Positions 10,226-19,946 of a stretch of 64,000 bases of DNA are shown here, one piece after another; positions within the stretch are counted from its first letter, which is position 1, and each line of letters starts with the position of its first letter. Under the pieces are notes generated by a model. That model did not search any database and was not told the origin of the DNA. It worked only from the letters and a program-made list of their open reading frames with translations. This DNA comes from Pyropia yezoensis (lineage: Eukaryota > Rhodophyta > Bangiophyceae > Bangiales > Bangiaceae), in assembly GCA_009829735.1 (NCBI GenBank), contig CM020618.1:19453346-19517345 (forward strand), written 5' to 3'. The position numbers and the translations under genes were made by a program.

Positions 10226-11390
10226 CAACGGGTGGGCGCCGGGTGGGAGTGTCAAGCAGGGCGTCACCGGTACCTGCCGTTTGACCGCGGGCGTCTGTTT
10301 GCGGGCCAAAGGTCCGCTTCAGCTTGGCGAGATCGGGGGGGTCTCCAACAAGGGGGAGTTGTCCTCGTCCTCAAGCGAGCGGCAGCACCGGCAGCAGCAG
10401 CCCCGCTGCGAGCAGCACCCGCCTGTCGCGTGCGAGTGCACTCCGCCCCCGATCAGCGGGGGCCTGTCGACGCCGCGGGTGCCGGACGGACCGTCGCCGC
10501 GGCGAAACCAAAAAACACAAGCGTCCACAGCTGCCGGGCGTCGCCGACGCGTTCGCGTCCCAGCAACCGACGGGGCCCTCACCGGCCGCGACGACGATCA
10601 GCCGCCACGCAAACAGTCCCCGACGGGATCGCCAACAGGTGGCCGCACCTCAGCTATGGATACCACGCGTGGTTGCACGTGCCGCCCCCGTCGCCGCCGT
10701 CGCATGGCCTGCGGGACTCACCCTGCGTGCCACCACCCACAACCGGCCTCGGGGGGGGGACCGCACACGCCCGCACTTAAGAGCCACGCACCACGCGGGG
10801 GGGGAAGGGGGGGGGGGGAGGGGGAGACAAAGGCCAGACAAGCCGACGGCCCGCGATGGACGTGCACGCGCCGCCCGCCGGCGGCGGCACAAGCAGGCAG
10901 CTACCGCCGGGGAGAAAAAAACGCCAGGCAAGGAGGCCGCCACGGGATCCCTGCCACCCGATGGGGCGTCCGCGTCCGCGCCGCGGCCGCTACCAACCGC
11001 CGCGCCCCACCGGGGGTGTTCAGGGAATCGCAAAAAAAAAACGCAGCTCCACCACCGCCGTCACCGCCGTCCCAACCGCCTGCACCTCCCCGCCACCACA
11101 CACACCCAAACGCACAGAGGGTCACCACCGGCGCAAACCCCCCGCGGGTAGCCGCGAAGCACCCCCCCCCCCCGCCCCCCCTCCCACCGCCCCCGCCCCC
11201 CCCCCCCCCCCAGTCCCTCGCGCGCGCGGTGCGGAGCGGCAGCGATCCTCGACGCGTTGGCGGAACCCCGACCCGCTACCGCCGCAGGTCGGCGGCTGCG
11301 CCAAACGGCGGCGGCGGCGAGTGACCTCGCACACGCGGTCAGCAGGTGTCGACGGTGCGCAGGACGCGCGCCCCCCCCCACCTCAACAAT

Positions 11391-11450
11391 CCCCCCCCCC
11401 CCCACCCACCCCCACCCCCACCCCACCCCACCCCACCCCACCCCACCCCC
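11391..11450. repeat. C-run and (CCCCA)n tract
   Basis: A run of C followed by about ten copies of CCCCA/CCCCCA. The complementary strand is TGGGG-type and could form G-quadruplexes. It resembles telomeric G-strand composition only loosely and lies far from any chromosome-end signature. Confidence 0.9.
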
Positions 11451-12064
11451 GACCCGCGGGCGGTGCGACGCAAGCAAGCGCCCGCACAGCTGGCAACGAC
11501 GCGTCGCGCCGGCGGCGGCGCCGACTCGGCCCAGACGCTGGGAAGCAGGGGCGGGCGGGAGGGCAGGACGGGGCAGCTGCGGGAAAAAAAAAAAAAAAGA
11601 GGAGCGGGGGGCGGGTGGGTGGGCGCGCAAGGGAAGACCGGGCGGACACGGGGGGGCAGGGGGGGGAGAGGAAGGGTAGAACGGGGTGGGGGTGAGGGAG
11701 GGCGGGGGGGGGGGGGGGGGGGGGGGGGAGGCGCCGCCAGCGGACAGCGAGGGGTCGGCCGGGGTTTGCTCAGGGGTGTGTGGGGGCAGGCGGTATGGAT
11801 GTAGGTAGAGAGGTGGGGGGGGGGGGGGGGGGGGCACGGGCGGCGGGACCCCCGGTGTGCCGGTCGGGGTGGCGGCGGTCCCCCTGGGGCGCCGCCGCGC
11901 CGCGCGGCGCGGGCGCGGGCGCGCGCGGCCGCTACCTCCCCACCCGCCTGGCCGCTGCCGTTGGGCCCGCGGCCGCGCCGCTCGTGGCGGCGCGGGTGTG
12001 CGCGGCCGGGGAAAGGGGGAACGGAAGGGGGCGTGGGCGGGCGGGGGGGGAAGGGACGTAGAGG

Positions 12065-12065
<1 letters not shown>

Positions 12066-12103
<38 letters not shown>
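12066..12103. repeat. 38-nt G homopolymer
   Basis: An uninterrupted run of 38 G, one of the longest in the window. Further G runs of 18-28 nt lie at about 11704-11728, 11816-11833 and 13423-13449. Homopolymer length here is the least trustworthy part of the assembly. Confidence 0.95.
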
Positions 12104-12104
<1 letters not shown>

Positions 12105-12205
12105 GGCGTCCGTCTCAGGGCGGGTGGCCGCGGTCACGGAAAGCGAGCTGGTTGTGGGACGTGAGAGAGGGGGCGGCGGAGAGGGGGGATGGGGATGGGG
12201 GGTGA

Positions 12206-12250
12206 GGGTGGGTGGGGGTGGGGGTGGGGGTGGGGGTGGGGGGGGGGGTG
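12206..12250. repeat. (TGGGGG)n tract
   Basis: Five or six copies of TGGGGG flanked by shorter TGGG words. It is strongly G-quadruplex-prone; no gene is attached to it. Confidence 0.9.
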
Positions 12251-12373
12251 GGGCAGCCGACGCGTGTTTGCGCCCGTGGCCCACAGCACGGGAGAGAGGG
12301 GTGTGTGGGCGGCGGGCGGGGCTCGCGGGACTGGGGCGGCTGTCCGTCGGGCCCGTCACGCCGCGGCGCAGCG

Positions 12374-12374
12374 G

Positions 12375-12407
<33 letters not shown>

Positions 12408-12430
12408 CGAGAAAGAGAGAGAGAGAGAGG
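12374..12430. repeat. (GA)n microsatellite
   Basis: An AG dinucleotide repeat, slightly interrupted by GCGAGAGCGAGAAA in the middle. Confidence 0.95.
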
Positions 12431-13605
12431 TAGCGCGCCAGACCCCCCGCGGCGGCAGCGGCGGCGGTGGTGGCGGCGGCAGCGGCGACGGCAGCGGCGG
12501 TCGCGACCGCGGCGGCGGCGGCGGCGGCGGCGAGGGCGCGCGTCGACACACGAGCGCGCAGACACGCTGGGTGTGCGGGAAGGGCGTGGGAATGCGGGCC
12601 GGGGGGGGGCGGGGGGGCGGGGGGGGGGGGAGTTGCCGGCCGCCGCGGCGTCAAAGAGAGATAGACTCTGTTGTGACGATACACGAGGCGGCCGGCGGTG
12701 GGGAACGGAGGGGTGGATGGGGGGGGGGGTGGTGGCCGGCTGGGTGTCGTTCTCGACCGCGGCTGGTGGGGTGTGTGTGGGAGGGGGGGGGGCGTTGTGT
12801 GAGGCCTCGCTGCCTTCCCGCCCGCCCCCCCCCACCCACCCCCCCCCCCCACGCCCCAGCGTGTTGTGTCTCGGCGTTGCGTCGTGGGCAGCGTCGGTCG
12901 AGCGATCCCCTGGCGACCCCCCCCCCCCCCCCCCCCCGAGGCACACACACACCCATCAGGGCAAAAAAGCCCGCGGCGGCCGGGACCAGCCGTCGCCACC
13001 CCCCCCCCCCCCCCCCCCCACTTCAGCTGCCACTGGGCCACGACTGCGTTCTGGACGGGAGACACTGTGGCGTCGGCGCCGCACCCCCCCCCCCCCCGCT
13101 GTTTTCCTCCTTCCCGTTGTGGGGGGGGCGGAGGCCTGCCAAGTACTCTGGTCTTTTTGGTCGCGCCGACCGCCCCCCCCCCCCCCCTTCCTGACCGGGG
13201 GGGGGAAGGGAAGGGGTGGTGGGGGGAAAGGAAGGTGGGGGGGTGTGGTTGGTGGGCGAGGCGGCCGCGTGCCACCACTGGCTGGCGTCGCCTCAACGGC
13301 TCTCTCCAGTGATGAAAGTGGGGGGGCCGCCACACACCCTCGCCGGTTGGTGGCTGTGGCTGCCTCTCTGTGGCTTTTTTTTTTTTTTTTTCTTCACCCT
13401 CTGGACAAGCGCGCTGAAGCAGGGGGGGGGGGGGGGGGGGGGGGGGGGGTTGAATAGGAAGGGGTCGATGGCGCGCAACCCGTCCCATCCGTCTATTTTT
13501 TTTTTGGGTGTCTGGTCGGCTCCTGATTGGTGTGTTCACGCAGCAGCTGCCTCGGGGCGGCCAACCAGCGGTCTCTCCCAGGCGGGCGACGGGCGCACGG
13601 AAGCC

Positions 13606-13730
13606 TTTAGTGCGTCCCGTAAAAAGTGGACGTGCTCGTGTCGTGATCATGTCAAATATCGGCCACTGGACCAATCAAACGCACACTACACGACCCGTGC
13701 ACGTCTACTTTTTGCGGGACGCACAATAGC
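13606..13730. mobile_element. Short MITE with ~40-bp terminal inverted repeats
   Basis: The left end reads GTGCGTCCCGTAAAAAGT followed by GGACGTG. The right end, reverse-complemented, reads GTGCGTCCCGCAAAAAGT followed by AGACGTG. The two arms stay alignable for about 40 nt with a few substitutions and enclose about 45 nt containing CCACTGGACCAATCAAAC. It has no coding capacity. Flanking bases are TTTA on the left and AATA on the right, so the target duplication is at most an uncertain TA. The structure is that of a miniature inverted-repeat transposable element; the superfamily is not assignable. Confidence 0.75.
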
Positions 13731-14216
13731 AGGACACGGTGGGTGGGAAAGGGGGGGGGGTGCGGGGGGGGGGGCGGGGGGGGGCCGGTGGGGAGTGAGC
13801 CGCGTGCACACCCCGCACGCGCCATAGCTAGCTAAGCCTGGTAAAAGACCCGCGGCGGTCGCGGCCGGGGGACCGCCGCCCACCGTTGGAGGTTGACCAC
13901 ACAGCCGACGCGGGGCCTGACAGGTGGTGAGGTCACACCCACGCCAGTTGCACAGCTGGGGGGGGGGGTTCGGGTTGGGGTTGGGGGGGGGGGGGGGGGG
14001 AGGATGGGCAGGCAGCTGGACGCCACGGCAGCCGTCGAGGTTGCAACGACGAGCGCAGAGACGGCTACTGTACCTCCCAATCTCCCAGCCGAATGGATCT
14101 ACAACAGGTGTATTTAGTGTATCTAGTACGGACAATTTTATTGGAAGTGTCCAATGTCTAGCCAACTGTTGCATACTCTCGAGGGTACTTTTTTGGGCGG
14201 CTGTCAAGTAGATAGG
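13731..14216. other. Spacer, nothing recognised
   Basis: A G-rich half (to about 14010) is followed by a lower-GC half that leads into the outer inverted-repeat element at 14217. No open frame with a recognisable product is seen on either strand. Confidence 0.5.
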
Positions 14217-14460
14217 AGGCTTGGGTATCACGCCCCCAAAACCGGGGCGTGACGTTCGATCACGCTCAATCACGGGCGATCACGATGTAATCACGCCCTT
14301 TTTGTCCGCGTGTCACGTATAAAGTAGCCTACCTACTTTTGTTGTCTTAAGAGTGTCCCAAGTAGCATTGCAGAGTACCTCAGCACACTGAGACACGGTG
14401 ATAAATTCGCATCTGGGGGTGTAAAATCGCATTTTGAGACGCGAGGCCGGGAGAGAGAAC

Positions 14461-14860
14461 ACGGTCTTTCTCCATTGTTGGGCACCCTTTGTGGCGACCG
14501 TAAGCCCAAGGAATGTAACTTGATTCCGCCCTCTGATTGGTCGGTAACAACGATCGAATGCTGACACATGCGTTGATCGCACCGTAGAGGTCGGTCGACC
14601 TGCATTGGTCACTAGACACCGTGCCCAAGAAAGGATGTCACAGCAATGGAGAAAGACTGTACGGTCTTTCTCCATTGTTGGGCACCCTTTGTGGCGACCG
14701 TCAGCCCAAGGATTGTTACTTCATTCCGCCCTCTGATTGGTTGGTGAGAATGATCAAATGCTGACACATGCGTTGATAGCACCGTAGAGACCGGTCGACC
14801 TGCATTGGTTACGAGACACCGTGCCCAAGAAAGGATGTCACAGCAATGGAGAAAGACTGT
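14461..14860. repeat. Two abutting 200-bp repeats with inverted ends
   Basis: Unit 1 is 14461-14660 and unit 2 is 14661-14860. Both are exactly 200 bp and, by my count, differ at about 14 positions (about 93 % identity). Each unit begins ACGGTCTTTCTCCATTG and ends CAATGGAGAAAGACTGT, which are inverted copies with one mismatch. Just inside are TTGGGCAC and GTGCCCAA. Each unit therefore looks like a small inverted-repeat element, and two copies are joined head to tail without a spacer. Confidence 0.93.
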
Positions 14861-15121
14861 AGTACACCAGGAGAGAAACAGAGAGCGCACAAACATGCAG
14901 AAAAGTGGATGGCACAAATAAAATCAATGCATTAAATTAATACAATTAACATAGTTTAATAATATATTAATCAGTTTGTACTTTCCCATTTTTTATCTGG
15001 GATGTAAAAGATCCCCTTTTTTTCCATCCATGCCCCAATCACGCCCTTTGCGACCGGGGCGTGACGTGTGATGACGTGCTAAATCACGCATGAGATCACG
15101 CAAAATACGTGGTCTTACATA

Positions 15122-18100
15122 CAGTGCGACCCCTCACTTGCCCCAGGGTAGACCAAAGAGGTGGCCCTCCTGAAAGTGTCCGGGCCCATATTGCCAATCG
15201 GATATGGACCCACGTAAATGGGTTGAAGCAGACAGGCTGGCCGTTTCCTAGTGGTAGTCTGCCCGGACCACGAGAAAGAACTTGAGAGTAAATATGCAAT
15301 CGCCACATAACCTCGGATGTTGCCGCCCCCCCCAACACTCCCCCAACCCCGTCCGACCCCATCCCCCTCCCCCTAGCCACCGCCGCCGCCTTGCCCCACG
15401 CCTCGTCCGACCCCCTCCCCCTCACCCCCCTGCGGCCCCACCGGCACCCCCCCCACCCCAAGCCCCGGGCCACCCCTACCCGCTACCGCCCGACAAGCCC
15501 CCCGTCCCGCCGTCCCCGCCAGCACCCCCGACATGCGCTGCACTTGCGCGGGACCCGGCCAAATTCGGTCATTCGTCATTGTCATCGCTGGGCGCGATGC
15601 GCTGGACATTGCGGGTCGACCCACCTCCGCTCTCACCGAGCCCTGCCCAGCACTCACGTAGCACGGGCCCCCGATTCCGTCACCGTGAGCCACCCCACCT
15701 GCCGAGGCGAGGCGTCGCGCCGGATGCTGCCGGGCGGCCTGCCCGCATCCCCCCCGCCCGCCCCTGTGCTCCCCTGCGCCCACTCTCCCCCCTCGTCCCC
15801 CGCCCCCCTCCCCCCCGCATCAACCCCCCCCTCATACCCCCGCCGCAATCTCCACGCTTTCCCCCCCCAACCCAACACACTCAGGTGGGACCCGCGCCCG
15901 CCGGGGCCACCCAATCAGGCACGAAGCTGCGGCCGACGATGCTAGGCGCCTAGCCTCCCACCCGCCCTGCCCACAGAACAACACCTTCAGGTGTGACCCT
16001 CGCCCGGTGGAGTCACCCAGTCAGGCACGGCGCCGACGTAGATAACGCTGGGCGCTGAGCCCCCCCCCGCTGTCCGCCACACCACCCCCGCATCCCCTGC
16101 GCCGCCCCCCGACAGCCATGCGGCGGACCCCGACCCAATTTGGTCACCCATCATTGCCTTGGGGGACGCCCACCCCAACGACGCCCCGCTGGACACAGTA
16201 GCACTTTGGCGGGACGCCCCCCCGATTGCACCATCAGAATCCACCACCGCAGCGGAGCCCCCGCGAGCCGCCGCAGCGGGTACCGCCGGGCGCACTGCCG
16301 CCCACCCCCTCTCGCCCCAGCCCCCCGCCATGCCAACTTGAGAGATTCATAGCGTGTCGTCTGTGGCCTTCGTGCAGTTTTTTTCCTCCTTGCGAGAAAT
16401 ATCGAAACGAAGACATCGGATAGTTGGGCATGGATCCACGGCGGGCTGGCCCGTCTGGCCAGGTGTCAGTTTATTTCTGTATCCAGAACAGACATAATGG
16501 ATTCCGCGCTCTCTTCATCCCTAAGCCATACCTCAATAACAGAGAGCGCACTAGGATGGCTGCCAGAAATGAACCCCTCATGCGTGCTGATGCCGCCCTC
16601 GCCAGCAAGCCGACGGCCAACTGGGCGCACGCTCCTCGCGCTGCGCAGCAATGCAACAATGGCCTGCGCATCGTCGGTCGGGCGGGGCTCGCGCGTCCAC
16701 GCCACCGCCGCGTCGAGCCTCAACTGGATGAGGCGCGACACGTCGGGCGGAGTGCAGCTGGCGCGCAGCCAGCAGCGCATGATGGCAGCAGGAGATAGGC
16801 CGTCGAACGCCTCCTTGACGAGGCACATGGCGTCCAGCACATGCGGCGCCCGCCCATCCACCACCCCGAGGGACCCGGGCCTTGCCCGAGCGTCCATCCT
16901 CCGCCGCGCGTCCCGCTCGTGCGGGGTCTCCTCAAATTGCTGGTCAAACGCCACGAGCATACCTCGCATCATGCCGCGCTTATAGGTTGCCTTAACCGCA
17001 TTGATGGCGCCTTGGTCCGCCGGTTGAAAACGCGCCGTCGTATTGGGCGGCAGCCACTCGATGTCCATTCGGTCGCTTGTTTTCGACGAGTCGTGCCCAG
17101 ACGCATTGTCCATGACTAAAAAGCCGCGCTGCGCCGTGAAGGCGGCCCAATCAGTGGAGAGGTCGGCCAGCCACTTGGTGTACACAGTGGAGTCCATCCA
17201 CGCGTTCTTTTGGTTGTAGTACCGCAAGGGAAGATCCTGCACCCCACGGAAGCAAACCGGTTCGGCTGCCTTCCCAATAATGGAGAGAGACTTGAACGTG
17301 CCCGTTGCGTTGACACAAACAATAAGAGTGATGCGTGCTTTAGCCCTCTGCATAGCCGTGCCACGCGTCTCCCGGGCGTCACAGTCCAGAACGTAGGAGC
17401 GGGTGGGTGCCAGTTGGTAGAACAGCGCCGCCTCGTCCATGTTCAGAATACAGTCTGGGCCGAGGCCAACCATTTTTGCCCTTAGTTCCGCCATTCTTGC
17501 TTCCCCTTCCACAACATCCACGCCGCCACCGGAGCCGTGGAGGTGGACGCTCCGAACTCTGTGGCGCCTTGCCCAGCGGTCGACGAACCCATTCGACGCC
17601 GAGAAGTCCTGCCCTGGATAATGACGTTGCGCCAGCTCGCGGGCCTTAACAGACAAGGCCAGCCGAGAGAGGGGCATCGTCTTGCGCCCCATGTTGCGAA
17701 TGCGCATAAACCATTCGAAAAGGAGGGAGTCTACCAGCGGAAAACGACATGGTTGGACGCACCGCGCAAAGGAGGGGGCGCCCGCTGCTGCAGCGGCCCA
17801 CACCTCTCGCCGCCGCGCAGAAACGCTGTGGATGGTCCGCTTGGAGATTCCATACATCTGCGCCAAAACGGCGCGAGGGATCTTGTCGTCAACTTGCGTT
17901 ATGAGCAGCTGCTTCTGCTGGATGGTGAGGCTTGCCCTCCTCGGTCGATCTCCGCGTGGGGCGCCGTGAGCAGCAGCCCCAGGCACCTCGGGAGCTGGGG
18001 GTGCGGGTAGAGCTGGTGAGGGAGGCGGGTCTTGTATTGCTTGTCCGACGGCGTGGAGGGCGGCGCTGGTTGGTCGCTCGCCGCGTGGGGCGCCTGAAGC

Positions 18101-18680
18101 AACGACTCCAGACGTCCCGGGAGCTGGGGGTGCGGGTAGAGCTGGGGGGATGGGGTTGTCTTGCAGTGCTTGGCGAACGGCATCGAGAGCAGCGCTTGCC
18201 GCATTGTCGACCGCTTCGGCCGCCTCTGGTCGGGCCGAGAGTGCCGTTGACGCCTGTGGGATCAGGGCGGCGGCTGTCAAAAGAGCTGCAAGGAGGGTTG
18301 GTGGGGGGGAAGGACGTTCTTGAGTATCGTCCGCCTTAGCAATCAAAGACGGTTGGAGAGCGGCAGGGGTGCGGGGAGGGATGAGGTGCGTTCATAGGCG
18401 TGAGGATGGGCGATCAGTGGACAGTAGCGTGCTCCGTCGGGGGTGGGCGAGTGACGGCGAGCGACGGCGACTGGTGGTCATTCACAAAATACCACAAAAT
18501 AATGTCGCCATGAACCATTACTCCCAGAACAAGTGATACGACAAGTTTTCCAATATCGCTTCTGAGGAGAGGAAGTATATGTCGCATTCTCTGCTCCATG
18601 GAGGGCCACTTAATGCGTACCCCCCCCTCAGTTGAGCCGATCGGCAGAACTGCGGGGCGGCCAAGTGAGGGGTCGCACTG
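15122..18680. mobile_element. Complete pogo/Tigger-like DNA transposon
   Basis: Perfect 19-bp terminal inverted repeats, CAGTGCGACCCCTCACTTG at 15122-15140 and its complement at 18662-18680, are flanked on both sides by the dinucleotide TA (15120-15121 and 18681-18682). Tc1/mariner/pogo elements duplicate TA, and Tigger ends commonly start with CAGT. The only gene is a CENP-B/DDE_1-type transposase read leftward (16466-18346). The left 1.3 kb (15141-16465) is C-rich non-coding sequence, with a degenerate repeat of about 97 bp near 15886-16070. The element interrupts an older inverted-repeat element 30 bp from its right terminus, which shows it is the younger insertion. Confidence 0.93.
16466..18346 (-). 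CDS. pogo/Tigger-like transposase (CENP-B HTH, DDE_1)
   Basis: The open frame encodes about 626 residues. In order it has an Ala/Pro-rich N-terminus with an internal duplication (about residues 52-90 repeated at 95-134, sharing QALQD/QAIQD, PALPAPPAP and GAPRG), a psq/CENP-B-type helix-turn-helix (about 137-182, QQKQLLITQVDDKIPRAVLA then MYGISKRTIH), a Tc5-type second HTH (about 200-275, with NGFVDRWARRH), and a DDE_1 catalytic domain. Its three acids are visible: NMDEAALFY (D304), VMDNASGH (D413) and QPADQG (D444). The last two are 31 residues apart, as in pogo-group enzymes. The role is cut-and-paste transposition of the enclosing TIR element. One oddity is that no ATG occurs in frame before residue 164, inside the first HTH; an upstream stop lies at 18392-18394. 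The true start must be in a spliced leader exon, or the 5' end is damaged. The catalytic core is intact. Confidence 0.88.
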   Translation of the reverse strand: MIAKADDTQERPSPPPTLLAALLTAAALIPQASTALSARPEAAEAVDNAASAALDAVRQALQDNPIPPALPAPPAPGTSGVVASGAPRGERPTSAALHAVGQAIQDPPPSPALPAPPAPEVPGAAAHGAPRGDRPRRASLTIQQKQLLITQVDDKIPRAVLAQMYGISKRTIHSVSARRREVWAAAAAGAPSFARCVQPCRFPLVDSLLFEWFMRIRNMGRKTMPLSRLALSVKARELAQRHYPGQDFSASNGFVDRWARRHRVRSVHLHGSGGGVDVVEGEARMAELRAKMVGLGPDCILNMDEAALFYQLAPTRSYVLDCDARETRGTAMQRAKARITLIVCVNATGTFKSLSIIGKAAEPVCFRGVQDLPLRYYNQKNAWMDSTVYTKWLADLSTDWAAFTAQRGFLVMDNASGHDSSKTSDRMDIEWLPPNTTARFQPADQGAINAVKATYKRGMMRGMLVAFDQQFEETPHERDARRRMDARARPGSLGVVDGRAPHVLDAMCLVKEAFDGLSPAAIMRCWLRASCTPPDVSRLIQLRLDAAVAWTREPRPTDDAQAIVALLRSARSVRPVGRRLAGEGGISTHEGFISGSHPSALSVIEVWLRDEESAESIMSVLDTEIN

Positions 18681-18712
18681 TACATCACGTGCGGGGCGTG
18701 ATACCCAAGCCT

Positions 18713-19946
18713 GCTGGCAAGGCATCGATCCGACGAGCGCGGTTGCGTGGGGGGGGGAGGCGGCGGCCTTGATGGGAGGTGACATTGACGCGACCGTAGC
18801 CACCACAGGCGCCTGGCGAGCGCCGCATGCCTCCCTTCCCGCCCGCACCGCAGCGTCGGGGGGATGGACATTGGGCGTTGGCGTGATGGCCATTGCCGGC
18901 GACAGCAGAGCCGCTCTTTTTTCTTTCGTGTCTGTTTTGTTTTTCTTTCGTCCGCTCCTCCTGGTCGGCCGCCGTTGGTGCGCGCTTGGGTCATGATGTG
19001 GCCACATATGTACAGTTATGAGTGCGGGGGTCCCTCTGCCTGCTTATGTGCTCCTTTTTGGGTTGCTCCCGCTCCCTCTTACCCCCCTCCTCCGCAAAGG
19101 CTCACATATACGCGTACTGTACAGGTGTGTATACGTACACCAGAGCTGTTTTGCAAAAAACAGTGCACGTCCAGGAGCGAGCCCCGCCGCTTTCAAGTCC
19201 CCCGCCCGCCGAGGGCGGCCACGGCCGCGGCCGCGTGCTGCCAGAGCGCGGGCGATGCACGCCCAGGCATGGGCGGCCAGCCACGGCAGCGCAGCGCTCT
19301 CCACGCAGGTGTGGGCGGGGGCGGGGGAGGAGACCCCCCGCTCCGGGCAGCAGCGGCCGGCCAAACCCGCGGCCGCGACGCCCTCATCCAAAAAAAGGGG
19401 CAGCACACCCCAGCCTGCCGCCTTCTGCGACGTGGGAGGGCGGCGCGAGCCAGATCAGGACCACAGCAAGTCCCAGTCTCCAAAAACCGCGTCAACCGGT
19501 AGCGGGAGGGGGGGTCTGACGTGCCGCCGAGTACAGCGCGTGCGCTGCTGTCCGGCGTGCATCCCCCCGCACAGCCCGTCGACCGCAACGCACGACAGCC
19601 GCGCTCGCGATGACGTGCAGGGGCGCGGCGGTGCCGAGACCCCCAACGCAGCGGGGAGGGAATTACAGAGAACCAAAGCTGCGCGCCCTACCCAGCCGCG
19701 GCCGCCTGCGTACTGCGCGTCTGCCGTCAGCCATCGCTGGCCTTGGTCGCAGCCGCCGCCGCCGCCGCAGCCGCCGCTCCCCGCTGCCACACCCGCTGTC
19801 GCCGCAGCCACTGCCGACACAAAAAGCGACCGTCGTACAGAGGCATCCACTCGCAATTACGGGAGCCAACAGGGGCGCAGCGGTCGAGGCACCAACGGTG
19901 GGCTGCCCCGGGTGACTGACGCGGCGGCCAAGGAGACTCAGCCGTT
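18713..19946. other. Spacer, no gene recognised
   Basis: This lies between the outer TIR element and the stop of the repeat-protein gene. It is GC-rich apart from 18910-19160. Open frames on both strands carry no recognisable motif. The right half presumably holds the 3' UTR of the leftward repeat-protein gene. Confidence 0.5.

Larger units (their letters stand above)
10226..13605. other. Low-complexity G/C-run region, no gene recognised
   Basis: This 3.4-kb stretch upstream of the KH gene is dominated by mononucleotide G or C runs, CCCCA and TGGGGG repeats and a GA microsatellite (separate entries). Very long open frames exist on both strands at once (for example 11061-12551 minus and 11857-13194 plus), but they translate to poly-Pro, poly-Arg and poly-Gly and share no family motif. 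The part next to 10225 is presumably the KH gene promoter and 5' UTR. Confidence 0.65.
14217..18712. mobile_element. Outer TIR element, split by a Tigger-like insertion
   Basis: A perfect 20-bp inverted repeat, AGGCTTGGGTATCACGCCCC at 14217-14236 and its complement at 18693-18712, bounds the region. Just inside the left end are repeated ATCACG/CGTGAT words (14227-14300) that reappear at 15037-15115 and 18683-18700, as subterminal transposase-binding repeats often do. Without the Tigger-like insertion (15122-18680 plus one TA) the element would be about 935 bp. It contains the 2 x 200-bp repeat and AT-rich DNA but no gene, so it is non-autonomous. No convincing target-site duplication is visible outside the 20-bp repeats. 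Superfamily unknown. Confidence 0.75.

Noticed and set aside
11391..12250. CCCCA/TGGGGG arrays as possible telomeric repeats
   Set aside because: The units vary, are short and lie internally between other low-complexity tracts.
11061..13674. Several 400-500-codon frames on both strands
   Set aside because: They are open in many frames at once because of C and G runs; their products are poly-Pro, poly-Gly or poly-Arg.
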